Assembly: GCA_024403335.1 (NCBI GenBank)
Contig: JAKSSA010000001.1
Location: 33,191 to 97,190, forward strand
Source: Lachnospiraceae bacterium
GTDB lineage: Bacteria; Bacillota; Clostridia; Lachnospirales; Lachnospiraceae
Direction: 5' to 3'
Length of the DNA stretch: 64,000 nucleotides
Under the pieces are notes generated by a model, which was given only the letters and a program-made list of their open reading frames with translations, was not told the origin of the DNA and searched no databases. Shown piece after piece: positions 47,536 through 56,798 of the stretch. Made by a program: the position numbers and the translations under genes. The number at the start of each line of letters is the position of its first letter. Within the stretch, counting starts at the first letter, position 1.

Positions 47536-48765
47536 TTGAAACTTAAACAAAGCGTAGAAATTGAACAAAGAACTTATTTTGAACAAGGTGTTAATTTTGA
47601 GCAAAGCACTGATTTTGCACAGAGTGCTGATTTTGCACAAAGTACTGATTTTGCACAAAGTTCTGATTTTGTACAAAGTACTGATTTGGCACAAAGCGTT
47701 AATCTTAAACAAAGAATTGGTCTTAAAAAATTGACTATTTTATTGCTTATTTTCTGCATGATATTGTTTGCAGGATGTGGTGAAGAAAATAATACAGTAA
47801 AAGAACCTGAAAACAAGCTTATAACTGTTGGGTTTTCACAAATAGGAGCAGAGTCTGACTGGAGAAGATCAAATACCGAATCGATGAAGCAGGCTTTGTC
47901 TAAGGAAAACGGGTTTAATTTAATTTATATGAACGGTCAGCAGAAGCAGACCAATCAGATAATGGCTGTCAGAACCTTTATTCAGCAGGGCGTTGATTAT
48001 ATTGTTTTAGCACCTGTTAAAGAGGAGGGCTTCAGCACTGTATTAAGAGAAGCAAAGGATGCGCATATTCCTGTTATAATTGTTGACAGAATGGTAGAGG
48101 TTGATGACCCTTCGCTTTTTACCTGCTTTGTAGGTTCTGATTTTGAACTTGAGGGCTTGAAAATGATTGAATGGATACACTCCTTTGCTGAAGAAAAAGG
48201 ATTAAGCGGCAAGGATTTGAAGATTGTAAACATTCAGGGAACGGCAGGCTCGAGTGCCCAGTTAGGCAGAAGCAATGGCTTGGAGATTGGAATAAATAAG
48301 TACGGATGGGACTTGCTTGGTGTTGAAATAGGAGATTACACTCAGACTAAGGGACGGGAAGTTATGAAAGAATTTCTTGAAAATTATCCTGAGCTGAATG
48401 TAGTGTACTGTGAAAATGATAACATGGCCTTTGGCGCAATTGAAGCAATAGAAGAGGCCGGATTAAAGGTTGGAACAGATATTGCCAACGGAGACATCCT
48501 TGTTTTGTCCTTTGACGGTGTAAGCAAGAACGCCATTGAACTTGTTAAAAATGGAAAAATTGCCTGTATTGCAGAATGTAATCCGCTTCATGGCCCAAGA
48601 GTTGCAAATATTATAAACAGACTTGTTGCAGGAGAGCAGGTTGAAAAGATTTCTTACGTAGATGAGAGTATGTTCGCATTTTCCGATATCATTAAGACAA
48701 TAGTTGCTGAAAACCAGGAATATGAGATAAGAAATCTTGGTAGTGAAAAAGAAGACAAAGAATAA
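47536..48765 (+). CDS. CUT2-type sugar-binding lipoprotein with repeat-extended N-terminus
   Basis: Up to 409 residues. The core from about residue 60 is a lipoprotein: basic LKKLT, hydrophobic run, lipobox LFAGC, then a ribose/galactofuranose-type binding fold (VGFSQIGAESDWRRSNTESM; VVYCENDNMAFGAIEAIEEAG) related to the protein at 41112. Ahead of the signal the frame is open through about ten hexapeptide repeats (pattern DFAQST) back to a TTG at 47536. No ATG exists there; TTG 47536 has a weak AAGGTG upstream, while TTG 47686 would give a normal-length signal but lacks a ribosome binding site. The true start is undecided. It has no transporter genes of its own and may be a second receptor for the CUT2 importer or a ligand sensor. 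Confidence 0.85.
   Translation: MKLKQSVEIEQRTYFEQGVNFEQSTDFAQSADFAQSTDFAQSSDFVQSTDLAQSVNLKQRIGLKKLTILLLIFCMILFAGCGEENNTVKEPENKLITVGFSQIGAESDWRRSNTESMKQALSKENGFNLIYMNGQQKQTNQIMAVRTFIQQGVDYIVLAPVKEEGFSTVLREAKDAHIPVIIVDRMVEVDDPSLFTCFVGSDFELEGLKMIEWIHSFAEEKGLSGKDLKIVNIQGTAGSSAQLGRSNGLEIGINKYGWDLLGVEIGDYTQTKGREVMKEFLENYPELNVVYCENDNMAFGAIEAIEEAGLKVGTDIANGDILVLSFDGVSKNAIELVKNGKIACIAECNPLHGPRVANIINRLVAGEQVEKISYVDESMFAFSDIIKTIVAENQEYEIRNLGSEKEDKE
47539..47736 (+). repeat. Eleven 18-bp tandem repeats in the lipoprotein 5' region
   Basis: Units begin every 18 bp from 47539 (pattern xAxTTxxACAAAGxxxx; core copies GATTTTGCACAAAGTACT at 47611-47700). All stay in frame with the lipoprotein gene. Outer copies are more diverged than the central ones. 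Confidence 0.92.
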
Positions 48766-48828
48766 AAAGTTTATTTATTATTCCCCAAAACAAAGAAAAA
48801 CAGATAGTGTATAGAGTACTATTATAAA

Positions 48829-48927
48829 GAGCAAAAGCAGGTGAAAATTTAAAGCTGCATTTGCCTCTTGAATAGTAATAATAATATCATAACGAGCAAA
48901 AGCAGAGGGGAAATTTTAAAGGAGGCA
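48829..48927 (+). repeat. 65-bp-period direct repeat upstream of clpB
   Basis: GAGCAAAAGCAG plus a GAAAATTTAAAG-like stretch occurs at 48829 and 48894; the second copy includes the AAAGGAGG ribosome binding site of clpB. Confidence 0.8.
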
Positions 48928-48931
48928 GAAT

Positions 48932-51532
48932 ATGAATATCAGTAAGTTTACTCAGAAATCAATTGAAGCACTGAATGATACTGAAAAGGTGACAGCTGAT
49001 TTCGGGAACCAGGAAATGACAGATTTACATTTCCTGTATGCTTTACTTACACAAGAGGATGGTTTGATTGGGAAACTGATTAACCGAATGGAAATTGACG
49101 AAAAAGTTTTTCTTGCGCAGGTAGAAGGACTTATAAGAAAGCGCCCTAAAGTACAGGGCGGAAAGCTGTGGTGCGGCGCAGAGCTTAACAGCTCACTTAT
49201 ATATGCAGAAAATGAAGCTAAGGCAATGGGAGACAGTTATGTTTCTGTTGAGCACATATTCCTTAGTATGATGAAAAACGGTTCAAGGGATTTAAAAAAT
49301 CTTTTGAAGGATTTTAATATTGACAGAGAAAGATTTTTGGCAGCGCTGGCAACCATAAGAGGAAATCAGCAGGTAACAACGGATCATCCCGAGGATACTT
49401 ATGAGACACTGACAAAATTTGCAACTGATTTAACACAAAGAGCAAGGGAACAGAAGCTTGATCCGGTAATTGGACGAGATGAGGAAATCAGAAATGTTAT
49501 TCGTATTCTTTCAAGAAAGAGAAAGAATAACCCTGTTTTGATGGGTGAGCCTGGTGTTGGTAAGACTGCGATAGCAGAAGGTTTGGCACTTCGTATTGTA
49601 AGAGGTGATGTTCCTTCAAATCTTAAGGATAAAAGTCTTTATTCCCTTGATATGGGTGCTTTGGTTGCGGGCGCAAAATACAGAGGTGAGTTTGAGGAAA
49701 GATTAAAGGCTGTTTTGGAGGAAGTTAAGAATGCAGAGGGCCAGATAATTCTTTTCATTGATGAAATTCATACAATCGTTGGAGCCGGTGCTTCAGAAGG
49801 AAGTATGGATGCAGGAAACATGCTTAAGCCCATGCTTGCAAGAGGCGAATTACACTGTGTTGGTGCGACAACCTTGGATGAATACAGAAAATATATCGAA
49901 AAGGATCCTGCACTTGAAAGACGTTTCCAGCCTGTAATGGTTGATGAGCCCACAGTTGAGGAAACAATTTCAATCCTCAGAGGTTTAAAGGAAAGATACG
50001 AAAATTATCATGGCGTAAAAATCACCGATGCAGCTTTGGTTTCAGCAGCAGTTTTGTCAAAAAGGTATATTACTGACAGATTTTTACCTGATAAGGCGAT
50101 AGATTTGGTGGATGAGGCATGTGCACTTATCAAGACAGAACTTAACTCTCTTCCAACAGAACTTGATGATCTTAACAGAAAGATGATGCAGCTTGAGATA
50201 GAAGAAGCAGCATTAAAAAAGGAAACTGACAAAGCAAGTGCTTTAAGACTTTCAGAGCTTCAGGAAGAATTATCAGGAATTAAAGAACAGTATGCTAACA
50301 GAAGAGCGCAGTATGAGAATGAAAAGGCAGAAGTTGAAAAGATTCATGCTTTAAAGACTCAGATTGAAGAAACCAATAATCAGATTGCTGTTGCTGAAAC
50401 GGCATATGATTTGAATAAAGCAGCAGAGCTTAAATATGGAAAACTGCCTGAACTTAAGAAGGCTTTGGAAGTGGCTGAGCAGAAGCATAGTTCAAAGGGA
50501 AATGAACTTGTACACGAAAATGTTGATGAGGATGAAATCGCAAAGATTGTTTCAAGGTGGACAGGCATTCCTGTGACAAAGCTTACAGAAGGCGAGAAGC
50601 GAAAGGCCTTAGAGCTTGGAGATGTATTACACAGAAGAGTAATAGGACAGGATGATGCAATTAACAGGGTAACAGACTCTATTATTCGTTCAAAAGCCGG
50701 AATTAAAGACCCTAAAAGACCTATCGGTTCCTTCCTTTTCTTAGGCCCTACAGGTGTTGGTAAGACAGAACTTGCCAAGGCTATTGCAGAAAGTTTATTT
50801 GATCATGAAAATAACATGATAAGAATTGATATGAGTGAATATATGGAAAAGCATTCTGTGTCAAGACTTATCGGAGCGCCTCCGGGATATGTAGGCTATG
50901 ACGAGGGCGGACAGCTTACCGAAGCAGTAAGAAGAAAGCCATATTCCGTTGTATTGTTTGATGAAGTGGAAAAGGCACATCCGGATGTTTTCCATATTCT
51001 TTTACAGGTTTTAGACGACGGAAGAATAACAGATTCACAGGGCAGACTGGTTGATTTTAAGAATACTATTCTTATTATGACTTCAAACCTTGGCTCACAT
51101 TCACTTCTTGCAGGAATTGACGAAAATGGTGAAATTTCTGAGGAAGCAAATGAAGAGGTTATGGAAGAACTCCATGAACATTTCAGACCTGAATTTATCA
51201 ACCGTTTGGATGAAATTATTATGTTCAAGCCTTTGACAAAGGAAAATATCGCAGGAATTGCTGATTTACAGGTGGCTTCTGTAAACAAGAGACTTGAAGA
51301 CAGAAATATTACCATTGAGCTTTCAGACGATGCAAAGGATTTAATTATTGAAGAGGCTTATGAGCCTGAGTTTGGTGCCCGTCCGTTAAGAAGATATATC
51401 CAGAAAAATGTTGAAACCGCATGTGCCAAGCTGATGCTTTCAGACGAAGTACCTGAAGACAGCATTATCAGGATAGAAGTTGAAAAAGATCTTTTTGGCA
51501 ATAAAACTTTGGTTGCAACTTTGGCTGAATAA
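48932..51532 (+). CDS. clpB: ATP-dependent disaggregase ClpB
   Basis: 866-residue Hsp100 chaperone that pulls aggregated proteins apart together with DnaK. Order: Clp N-terminal domain (1 to about 145), first AAA+ module with Walker A GEPGVGKT (205-212) and Walker B LFIDEIH, a middle coiled coil (about 400-520) that marks ClpB rather than ClpC/ClpA, and a second AAA+ module with GPTGVGKT near 606, the GYVGYDEGG pore loop and a C-terminal ClpB D2-small domain. Length equals the family. No CIRCE or CtsR-like box was noticed upstream; the spacer is a duplicated segment ending in the AAAGGAGG site. Confidence 0.97.
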   Translation: MNISKFTQKSIEALNDTEKVTADFGNQEMTDLHFLYALLTQEDGLIGKLINRMEIDEKVFLAQVEGLIRKRPKVQGGKLWCGAELNSSLIYAENEAKAMGDSYVSVEHIFLSMMKNGSRDLKNLLKDFNIDRERFLAALATIRGNQQVTTDHPEDTYETLTKFATDLTQRAREQKLDPVIGRDEEIRNVIRILSRKRKNNPVLMGEPGVGKTAIAEGLALRIVRGDVPSNLKDKSLYSLDMGALVAGAKYRGEFEERLKAVLEEVKNAEGQIILFIDEIHTIVGAGASEGSMDAGNMLKPMLARGELHCVGATTLDEYRKYIEKDPALERRFQPVMVDEPTVEETISILRGLKERYENYHGVKITDAALVSAAVLSKRYITDRFLPDKAIDLVDEACALIKTELNSLPTELDDLNRKMMQLEIEEAALKKETDKASALRLSELQEELSGIKEQYANRRAQYENEKAEVEKIHALKTQIEETNNQIAVAETAYDLNKAAELKYGKLPELKKALEVAEQKHSSKGNELVHENVDEDEIAKIVSRWTGIPVTKLTEGEKRKALELGDVLHRRVIGQDDAINRVTDSIIRSKAGIKDPKRPIGSFLFLGPTGVGKTELAKAIAESLFDHENNMIRIDMSEYMEKHSVSRLIGAPPGYVGYDEGGQLTEAVRRKPYSVVLFDEVEKAHPDVFHILLQVLDDGRITDSQGRLVDFKNTILIMTSNLGSHSLLAGIDENGEISEEANEEVMEELHEHFRPEFINRLDEIIMFKPLTKENIAGIADLQVASVNKRLEDRNITIELSDDAKDLIIEEAYEPEFGARPLRRYIQKNVETACAKLMLSDEVPEDSIIRIEVEKDLFGNKTLVATLAE

Positions 51533-51615
51533 TGAGAAGAAACAGCATATCAGTAAAGTTAAATGGTTAATTTGCTTGAATTCATCACTTTAATGTAGTA
51601 AAATGAACCAGACTG

Positions 51616-51664
51616 TTAATTGAGATATTAATTAAGTTATTAATTGTAGTTATTAAGGAGAAAT
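51616..51664 (+). repeat. Four 12-13-bp repeats ending in the ribosome binding site
   Basis: TTAATTGAGATA (51616), TTAATTAAGTTA (51628), TTAATTGTAGTTA (51640) and TTAAGGAGAAAT (51653). The last is the Shine-Dalgarno of the next gene. Confidence 0.8.
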
Positions 51665-51667
51665 GCT

Positions 51668-52930
51668 ATGAAAATTGAGACACAATGCCTGCATGCAGGA
51701 TACACACCTAAAAACGGCGAACCCAGAGTAATGCCTATTGTGCAGAGTACAACCTATGTTTTTGATTCAACAAAGCACATCGCAGATTTGTTTGATAATC
51801 CGATGGAGCACATGTATTCAAGATTTTCAAATCCTACAACAGATGCTGTTGAGAAGAAAATCGCTGCATTAGAGGGTGGTGTTGCTGCTATGTGCACTTC
51901 TTCAGGCCAGGCAGCAAACTTAATTGCAATTTTAAATCTTTGCAAAGCCGGTGACAGTGTATTGTGTTCTTCTACCATATATGGCGGAACCATCAATTTG
52001 TTCGGTGTTACCCTGAAAAGATTTGGCATTGAATGTATTTTCGTTGACCAGGAAGAGTCTTTGGAGGAGCTTGGCAAGAAGATTAAGCCTAATACAAAGT
52101 GTGTATTTGGTGAAACAATTGCCAATCCGGCAGTAAAAATCCTTGATATTGAAAAGTTTGCCACATTAGCACACAGCCATGGTATTCCTTTTATTATTGA
52201 TAATACCTTTGCAACTCCTTATCTTTGCAGACCGGTTGAATTTGGTGCAGATATTATTACTCACTCAACCACAAAATACATGGATGGACATGCTTTGCAG
52301 GTAGGCGGTGTTATCGTAGACTGCGGTACCTTTGACTGGACAAATGGAAACTTCCCTGAATTTACCGAACCTGATGAATCTTATCATGGAACAATTTATA
52401 CAAAGGCTTATGGAAAGGCTGCATATATTATCAAAGCAAGAATGCAGTTGATGAGAGATTTTGGTTGCTATCCGGCTGCTAATTCATCTTTCCTTTTAAA
52501 TCTCGGACTTGAAACTCTGGCGATGAGAATGGAAAGATATTGTTCAAACGCATATGCGGTAGCAAAGTTTTTAAAGTCTCATCCGATGATTGAAAGTGTT
52601 GCATACTCAGGTCTTGAAGATGATGAATATTATGAGAGAGCACAGAAGTATCTTCCTAAGGGAAGCTGCGGTGTTATGTCAGTTACCATCAAAGGTGGCA
52701 AGGAGCAGGCTATTAAGTTCATGGATGGCTTGAAGCTTGCATCAAATGAGGTACATGTTGCAGATATTCGTACCTGTGTGCTTCATCCGGCTTCAGAAAC
52801 ACATCGTCAGCTTACTGATGAGCAGCTTATTGCAGCAGGAATTAATCCGGGCTTCGTAAGAGTTTCTGTTGGTCTTGAAAATGTTGAAGATATTATTGAA
52901 GATTTAAAACAAAGTCTTGACAATTTATAA
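51668..52930 (+). CDS. O-acetylhomoserine sulfhydrylase-type PLP enzyme
   Basis: 420-residue enzyme of the Cys/Met metabolism PLP family, most like O-acetylhomoserine (thiol)-lyase, which makes homocysteine or methionine precursors from O-acetylhomoserine and sulfide. The PLP lysine is K203 in HSTTKYMDGHALQVGG; other blocks are MYSRFSNPTTDAVEKKIAALEGG and FIIDNTFATPYLCRP. Length about 420 and the ETQCLHAGY start favour this over cystathionine gamma-synthase (about 380). It precedes an aspartokinase gene, consistent with the aspartate-to-methionine route. No SAM riboswitch was seen upstream. Confidence 0.9.
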   Translation: MKIETQCLHAGYTPKNGEPRVMPIVQSTTYVFDSTKHIADLFDNPMEHMYSRFSNPTTDAVEKKIAALEGGVAAMCTSSGQAANLIAILNLCKAGDSVLCSSTIYGGTINLFGVTLKRFGIECIFVDQEESLEELGKKIKPNTKCVFGETIANPAVKILDIEKFATLAHSHGIPFIIDNTFATPYLCRPVEFGADIITHSTTKYMDGHALQVGGVIVDCGTFDWTNGNFPEFTEPDESYHGTIYTKAYGKAAYIIKARMQLMRDFGCYPAANSSFLLNLGLETLAMRMERYCSNAYAVAKFLKSHPMIESVAYSGLEDDEYYERAQKYLPKGSCGVMSVTIKGGKEQAIKFMDGLKLASNEVHVADIRTCVLHPASETHRQLTDEQLIAAGINPGFVRVSVGLENVEDIIEDLKQSLDNL

Positions 52931-53113
52931 AATATAAGTGATAATTTCTCACTAAATAAATGAACTTCAAAAGTATGTGAAAGTCCGTTGTATACGGCGA
53001 TTACAAGGAATGAAGAAGCATTAATGCATACGAAAATTACTGTATACAATAATGCAAAAGTGAATAAATATTACATAAAACTGTGAAAATATAGAATTCG
53101 AGGGACTAAAATA

Positions 53114-54448
53114 ATGAAGAAAGTAGTTAAATTTGGTGGAAGTTCACTTGCAAATGCTGAGCAGTTCAGAAAAGTTAAGGAAATTATTACAGCAGACCCT
53201 GCAAGAGTTTATGTTGTACCTTCAGCTCCCGGAAAAAGATCTTCAAATGATGAAAAAGTAACAGATCTTCTTTATAAGAGCTATGAACTTAGTGAAAAAG
53301 GTGAAAGCATTGATGAAATTTTAGGCGTTATCAAGGCAAGATACGACGAAATCATTGAAGGTCTTGGATTAGATGTATCTTTGGACGAAGAATTTGAAAT
53401 TATCAAAACCAATTACAGCAACAAAGCAGGTGTAGCTTATGCAGCATCAAGAGGTGAATACTTAAATGGTGTTTTGCTTGCTAAATATCTTGGTTTTCCT
53501 TTTATCGATGCAGCAGATGTTATCTGCTTTAATGAAGATGACAGCTTTAATGCAGAGAAAACTGATGCTAAGCTTCAGACTAAATTAAGAGAGTTTGATA
53601 AGGCTGTCATTCCCGGATTTTATGGTTCTAATTCAGACGGTTTTATCCGTACCTTCTCAAGAGGTGGTTCAGATATTACCGGTTCAATTGTTGCAGGTGC
53701 TATTAATGCTAATATTTATGAAAACTGGACTGATGTTTCAGGCTTTATGATTGCAGATCCAAGAATTGTTAAGAATCCGGCTTCAATTAAGGCAATTACT
53801 TATCGTGAGTTAAGAGAATTATCTTACATGGGTGCTACTGTTTTGCATGAAGATGCCATATTCCCTGTAAGAAAGCAGGGTATTCCCATTAATATCAGGA
53901 ATACCAATTGCCCTACAGATGAAGGTACACTCATTGTTGAAAATACCTGCCGTCCAAGTGAATATATTATCACAGGTATTGCAGGCAAGAAGGGCTTTGT
54001 TGCAATTAACATCGAAAAGGATATGATGAATTCAGAGATAGGCTTTGGACGCAAGGTATTGGAAGCTTTTGAAAAATATGGCATATCCTTTGAACATACT
54101 CCTTCAGGTATTGACACCTTCTCAGTTTTGGTTCATCAGCCTGAATTTGAAGGAAGAGAGCAGGAGGTATTGTCAGAACTTCATCGTTCTGTAAATCCTG
54201 ATTCTGTTGAACTTCAGACAGACCTTGCATTAATTGCTGTCGTAGGTCGTGGAATGAGATCAAATCATGGAGTTGCAGCAAGCATATTCGTAGCTTTGGC
54301 TAAGCAGGGTATTAATATCAGAATGATTGATCAGGGTTCAAGTGAACTTAATATCATCTTTGGTGTTAAGAATTCAGATTATGAGAATGCTATCAAGGCA
54401 GTTTATGATGTATTTATTACAAATCCCAGTGATTTACTCAAGTTTTGA
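53114..54448 (+). CDS. Aspartate kinase
   Basis: 444-residue aspartokinase, the first step of the lysine, threonine and methionine pathway. The amino-acid kinase domain starts with VVKFGGSSLANAEQFRKV; FSRGGSDITGSIVAGA and the DGFMIADPRIV-like VSGFMIADPRIV block near 215 are characteristic. Two ACT domains follow from about 300 (GKKGFVAINIEKDMMN; LIAVVGRGMRSNHGVA) and would bind regulatory amino acids. The monofunctional length fits. No lysine riboswitch was recognised in 52931-53113; GAGGGA precedes the ATG. Confidence 0.94.
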   Translation: MKKVVKFGGSSLANAEQFRKVKEIITADPARVYVVPSAPGKRSSNDEKVTDLLYKSYELSEKGESIDEILGVIKARYDEIIEGLGLDVSLDEEFEIIKTNYSNKAGVAYAASRGEYLNGVLLAKYLGFPFIDAADVICFNEDDSFNAEKTDAKLQTKLREFDKAVIPGFYGSNSDGFIRTFSRGGSDITGSIVAGAINANIYENWTDVSGFMIADPRIVKNPASIKAITYRELRELSYMGATVLHEDAIFPVRKQGIPINIRNTNCPTDEGTLIVENTCRPSEYIITGIAGKKGFVAINIEKDMMNSEIGFGRKVLEAFEKYGISFEHTPSGIDTFSVLVHQPEFEGREQEVLSELHRSVNPDSVELQTDLALIAVVGRGMRSNHGVAASIFVALAKQGINIRMIDQGSSELNIIFGVKNSDYENAIKAVYDVFITNPSDLLKF

Positions 54449-54460
54449 TATGTGATATGT

Positions 54461-54494
54461 GTCCGGACTCTATATTAAAGAGTTCGGACTTTTG
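54461..54494 (+). terminator. Rho-independent terminator of the aspartokinase gene
   Basis: GTCCGGACTCT (54461-54471), loop ATATTAA, AGAGTTCGGAC (54479-54489, one G-U), TTTT. Confidence 0.88.
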
Positions 54495-54558
54495 CGCAAG
54501 GAAGCGCAGTGTGTGATATAGTGTGAAAGTCTGAAAAAGACGGAAAAAGGATGGAAAA

Positions 54559-55440
54559 ATGAAAGACAGATTGCAAAACAGAGACGCTTTGCGTTGGATT
54601 CAGTGTCTTGGTGGTGCGACTATTTATGCTGTCGCTTTGAACTTGTTTGTAGTTCCGGCGCACCTTTACAGTAGTGGCATCATGGGTGTCAGTCAGCTGA
54701 TTCGAAGTATTTTGAATCTTTGCGGATTAACCTTTGGTAATTATGATATTGCCGGTATTTTGTATTACATGATTAATGTACCTATCATGATTATGGCATA
54801 CAAGGAAGTTGGAAAGAGCTTCTGGCTTAAGACGATGGCAAACATGACATTGGTAACAGTGCTTTTGCTTGTTGTTCCTATTCCGACACAGCTTCTTGTA
54901 ACAAATGACCGAGTAACTTCATGTATTATTGGTGGACTTGTTTGCGGTATGGGAAGTGGCATTGCTTTACTTGGTGGAGGCTCATGCGGTGGCGCAGATA
55001 TCATCGGAATATGGCTTATCAAGAAGCAGCATAATGCAAGCGTTGGCAAGGTGAATTTGTCTGTTAATTTCATAGTTTATGCAGTCAGCTTGTGCTTATA
55101 CGGTGTTGAAACAGTTATTTATTCAATGGTATATGCCGGTTCTTTCATGCTTTCAATGGATAAGGTGCATTCACAGAATATCAACTGTGAGGTTATTATC
55201 ATAAGTAAGATTGATACTAAGGAAATGGAACAGGATTTGATGAAATCTCTTTACAGAGGTATCACAAAGATTGACGGAAGCGGTGCATATACAGGTGCTG
55301 ATGCGCAAATCCTTTTGATAGTGCTTTCAAAGTATGAGTTAGGGCAGTTAAAAAGAATTGTTCGTTCTTATGACCCAAGAGCTTTTGTTATTGTAACTGA
55401 CCATGTTTCCGTAGAAGGTAATTATTTAAAGAAGGTTTGA
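54559..55440 (+). CDS. YitT-family membrane protein
   Basis: 293 residues, five to six membrane segments (residues about 10-175) with the YitT signature IYAVALNLFVVPAHLYSSGIMGVSQLI and GLVCGMGSGIALLGGGSCGGADIIG, then a cytosolic DUF2179 domain (about 190-285; GITKIDGSGAYTG, ILLIVLSKYELGQLKRIV). The biochemical role of the family is not settled. AAAAGGATGG precedes the ATG. It lies alone between two terminators. Confidence 0.9.
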   Translation: MKDRLQNRDALRWIQCLGGATIYAVALNLFVVPAHLYSSGIMGVSQLIRSILNLCGLTFGNYDIAGILYYMINVPIMIMAYKEVGKSFWLKTMANMTLVTVLLLVVPIPTQLLVTNDRVTSCIIGGLVCGMGSGIALLGGGSCGGADIIGIWLIKKQHNASVGKVNLSVNFIVYAVSLCLYGVETVIYSMVYAGSFMLSMDKVHSQNINCEVIIISKIDTKEMEQDLMKSLYRGITKIDGSGAYTGADAQILLIVLSKYELGQLKRIVRSYDPRAFVIVTDHVSVEGNYLKKV

Positions 55441-55454
55441 TGTAATTAAAACAT

Positions 55455-55515
55455 AAAGGCAAACAAACAGGAATTAATATAAAAAATAAATAAAGGCAAA
55501 CAGGAATTAATATAA
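55455..55515 (+). repeat. Direct repeat in the YitT-opp spacer (37-bp period)
   Basis: AAAGGCAAAC plus CAGGAATTAATATA occurs at 55455 and again from 55492. The rest of the 419-bp spacer holds the terminator below, while 55620-55859 is AT-rich with no gene and no convincing promoter. Confidence 0.75.
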
Positions 55516-55524
55516 GTTAATTAA

Positions 55525-55604
55525 AAATCAATCAGGAACAGATTATAAGAATTTTTGCATTAGAGAAAGCGTTATAAAATCTGAAACCTGATTGATTTTT
55601 TTTT
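55525..55604 (+). terminator. Long bipartite terminator after the YitT gene
   Basis: AAATCAATCAGG (55525-55536) pairs with CCTGATTGATTT (55587-55598), extended inside by CAGATT/AATCTG, followed by eight T. The loop is about 33 nt. Confidence 0.85.
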
Positions 55605-55859
55605 GGCTTTTTTTTATTAGAAATATGAATAATTATATCTTTAATTTTATAGAAAAATTCCTTGCATTGAAAAATGTATTGTGCTAAACTTCCTAATCAA
55701 CGGAAAAACTTTATTACTATGAAGTATAGCATTGCTAAAGTGCTGAAGTGTTAAAGTAAATAGTTTGCTTGAAATGAGCATATTTATACAGACATTATTT
55801 TAGTTGAAGTTTGCTGTATGTGTGATATTAAGAAAAATAAAAAAGGGGAAAGGTAAGTC

Positions 55860-56789
55860 ATGAATTCAAAAACTTTGGGTTACATTTTAAAACGACTCGG
55901 CCTGGCTATTCTGACAGTGTGGGTTGTTATTACGGTTACCTTCTTTGTAATGCATGCTGTACCGGGTGGTCCGTTTACTTCTGAAAAAGCTATTTCAGCT
56001 GCTGCCGAAGCACAGCTTAAGGCTAAGTACGGATTGGACAAGCCACTTATGACACAGTATGGAACTTACTTGAAGGATATCGTTACCAAATTCGACTTCG
56101 GTCCTTCTCTTAAGCAAAGAGGAAGAACTGTTATTGTTATCATTAAGGATGGTATGAAAACTTCTGCCAAGTTAGGTATTATCGCAGCCTTCCTTGCACT
56201 TATTGTGGGTGTTGTGCTTGGATCAGTAGCTGCTTTGCGACGAAACAAGGCAGTTGATAAGATAATAATGGTAATTACGACAGCCTTCGTTTCAATGCCT
56301 TCATTTATTATGGGCGCATTGCTTTTGCTTCTTTTTGCGGTTAAGCTCAGGCTGTTCCCTGCAAACGGTTCAACACCTGCCGGCTTAGTCCTTCCCATTA
56401 TTACTCTTGCACTTTATCCCATGGCATATATTACCCGTCTTACAAGGTCATCAATGCTTGATGTTTTAGGACAGGATTATATTCGTACAGCGAAGGCTAA
56501 AGGTGTTTCTCAGAAGAAGATTATTTTTGGTCATGCTTTGAAGAATTCGCTTATTCCTGTAATTACCTACTTTGGACCGATGCTTGCATACATCGTAACA
56601 GGTTCATTGGTAGTTGAACAGGTATTTGCCGTTCCTGGTATCGGACGTGCATTCGTATCAAGTATTACAAACCGAGATTATCCGATGATTATGGGTACAA
56701 CCATTATCCTTGCATCATTAATTGTTATCATGAATTTGGTAAGTGATATTATGTACAAGGTTGTTGACCCGAGAATCACACTTGAATAG
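55860..56789 (+). CDS. oppB: Oligopeptide ABC transporter permease OppB
   Basis: 309 residues, six membrane segments, DppB/OppB family. N-terminal block YILKRLGLAILTVWVVITVTFF and loop QDYIRTAKAKGVSQKKIIFGHALKNSLIPV (EAA region, about 203-232) are diagnostic. It begins an operon of four transporter genes with the binding protein 190 bp after them. GGGGAAAGG precedes the ATG. Confidence 0.95.
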   Translation: MNSKTLGYILKRLGLAILTVWVVITVTFFVMHAVPGGPFTSEKAISAAAEAQLKAKYGLDKPLMTQYGTYLKDIVTKFDFGPSLKQRGRTVIVIIKDGMKTSAKLGIIAAFLALIVGVVLGSVAALRRNKAVDKIIMVITTAFVSMPSFIMGALLLLLFAVKLRLFPANGSTPAGLVLPIITLALYPMAYITRLTRSSMLDVLGQDYIRTAKAKGVSQKKIIFGHALKNSLIPVITYFGPMLAYIVTGSLVVEQVFAVPGIGRAFVSSITNRDYPMIMGTTIILASLIVIMNLVSDIMYKVVDPRITLE

Positions 56790-56798
56790 GGAGGAAAG

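Noticed and set aside
47574..47816. Minus-strand frame with repeated CAKSVL segments
   Set aside because: Produced by the 18-bp repeats read backwards; the plus-strand frame joins a real lipoprotein.
48770..48931. CIRCE or CtsR operator upstream of clpB
   Set aside because: I found no inverted repeat of the CIRCE type and no GGTCAAA heptads; only the 65-bp duplication is present.
51533..53113. SAM or lysine riboswitches before the sulfhydrylase and aspartokinase genes
   Set aside because: Neither spacer shows the conserved cores or the needed stems; 51616-51664 is a short repeat array.
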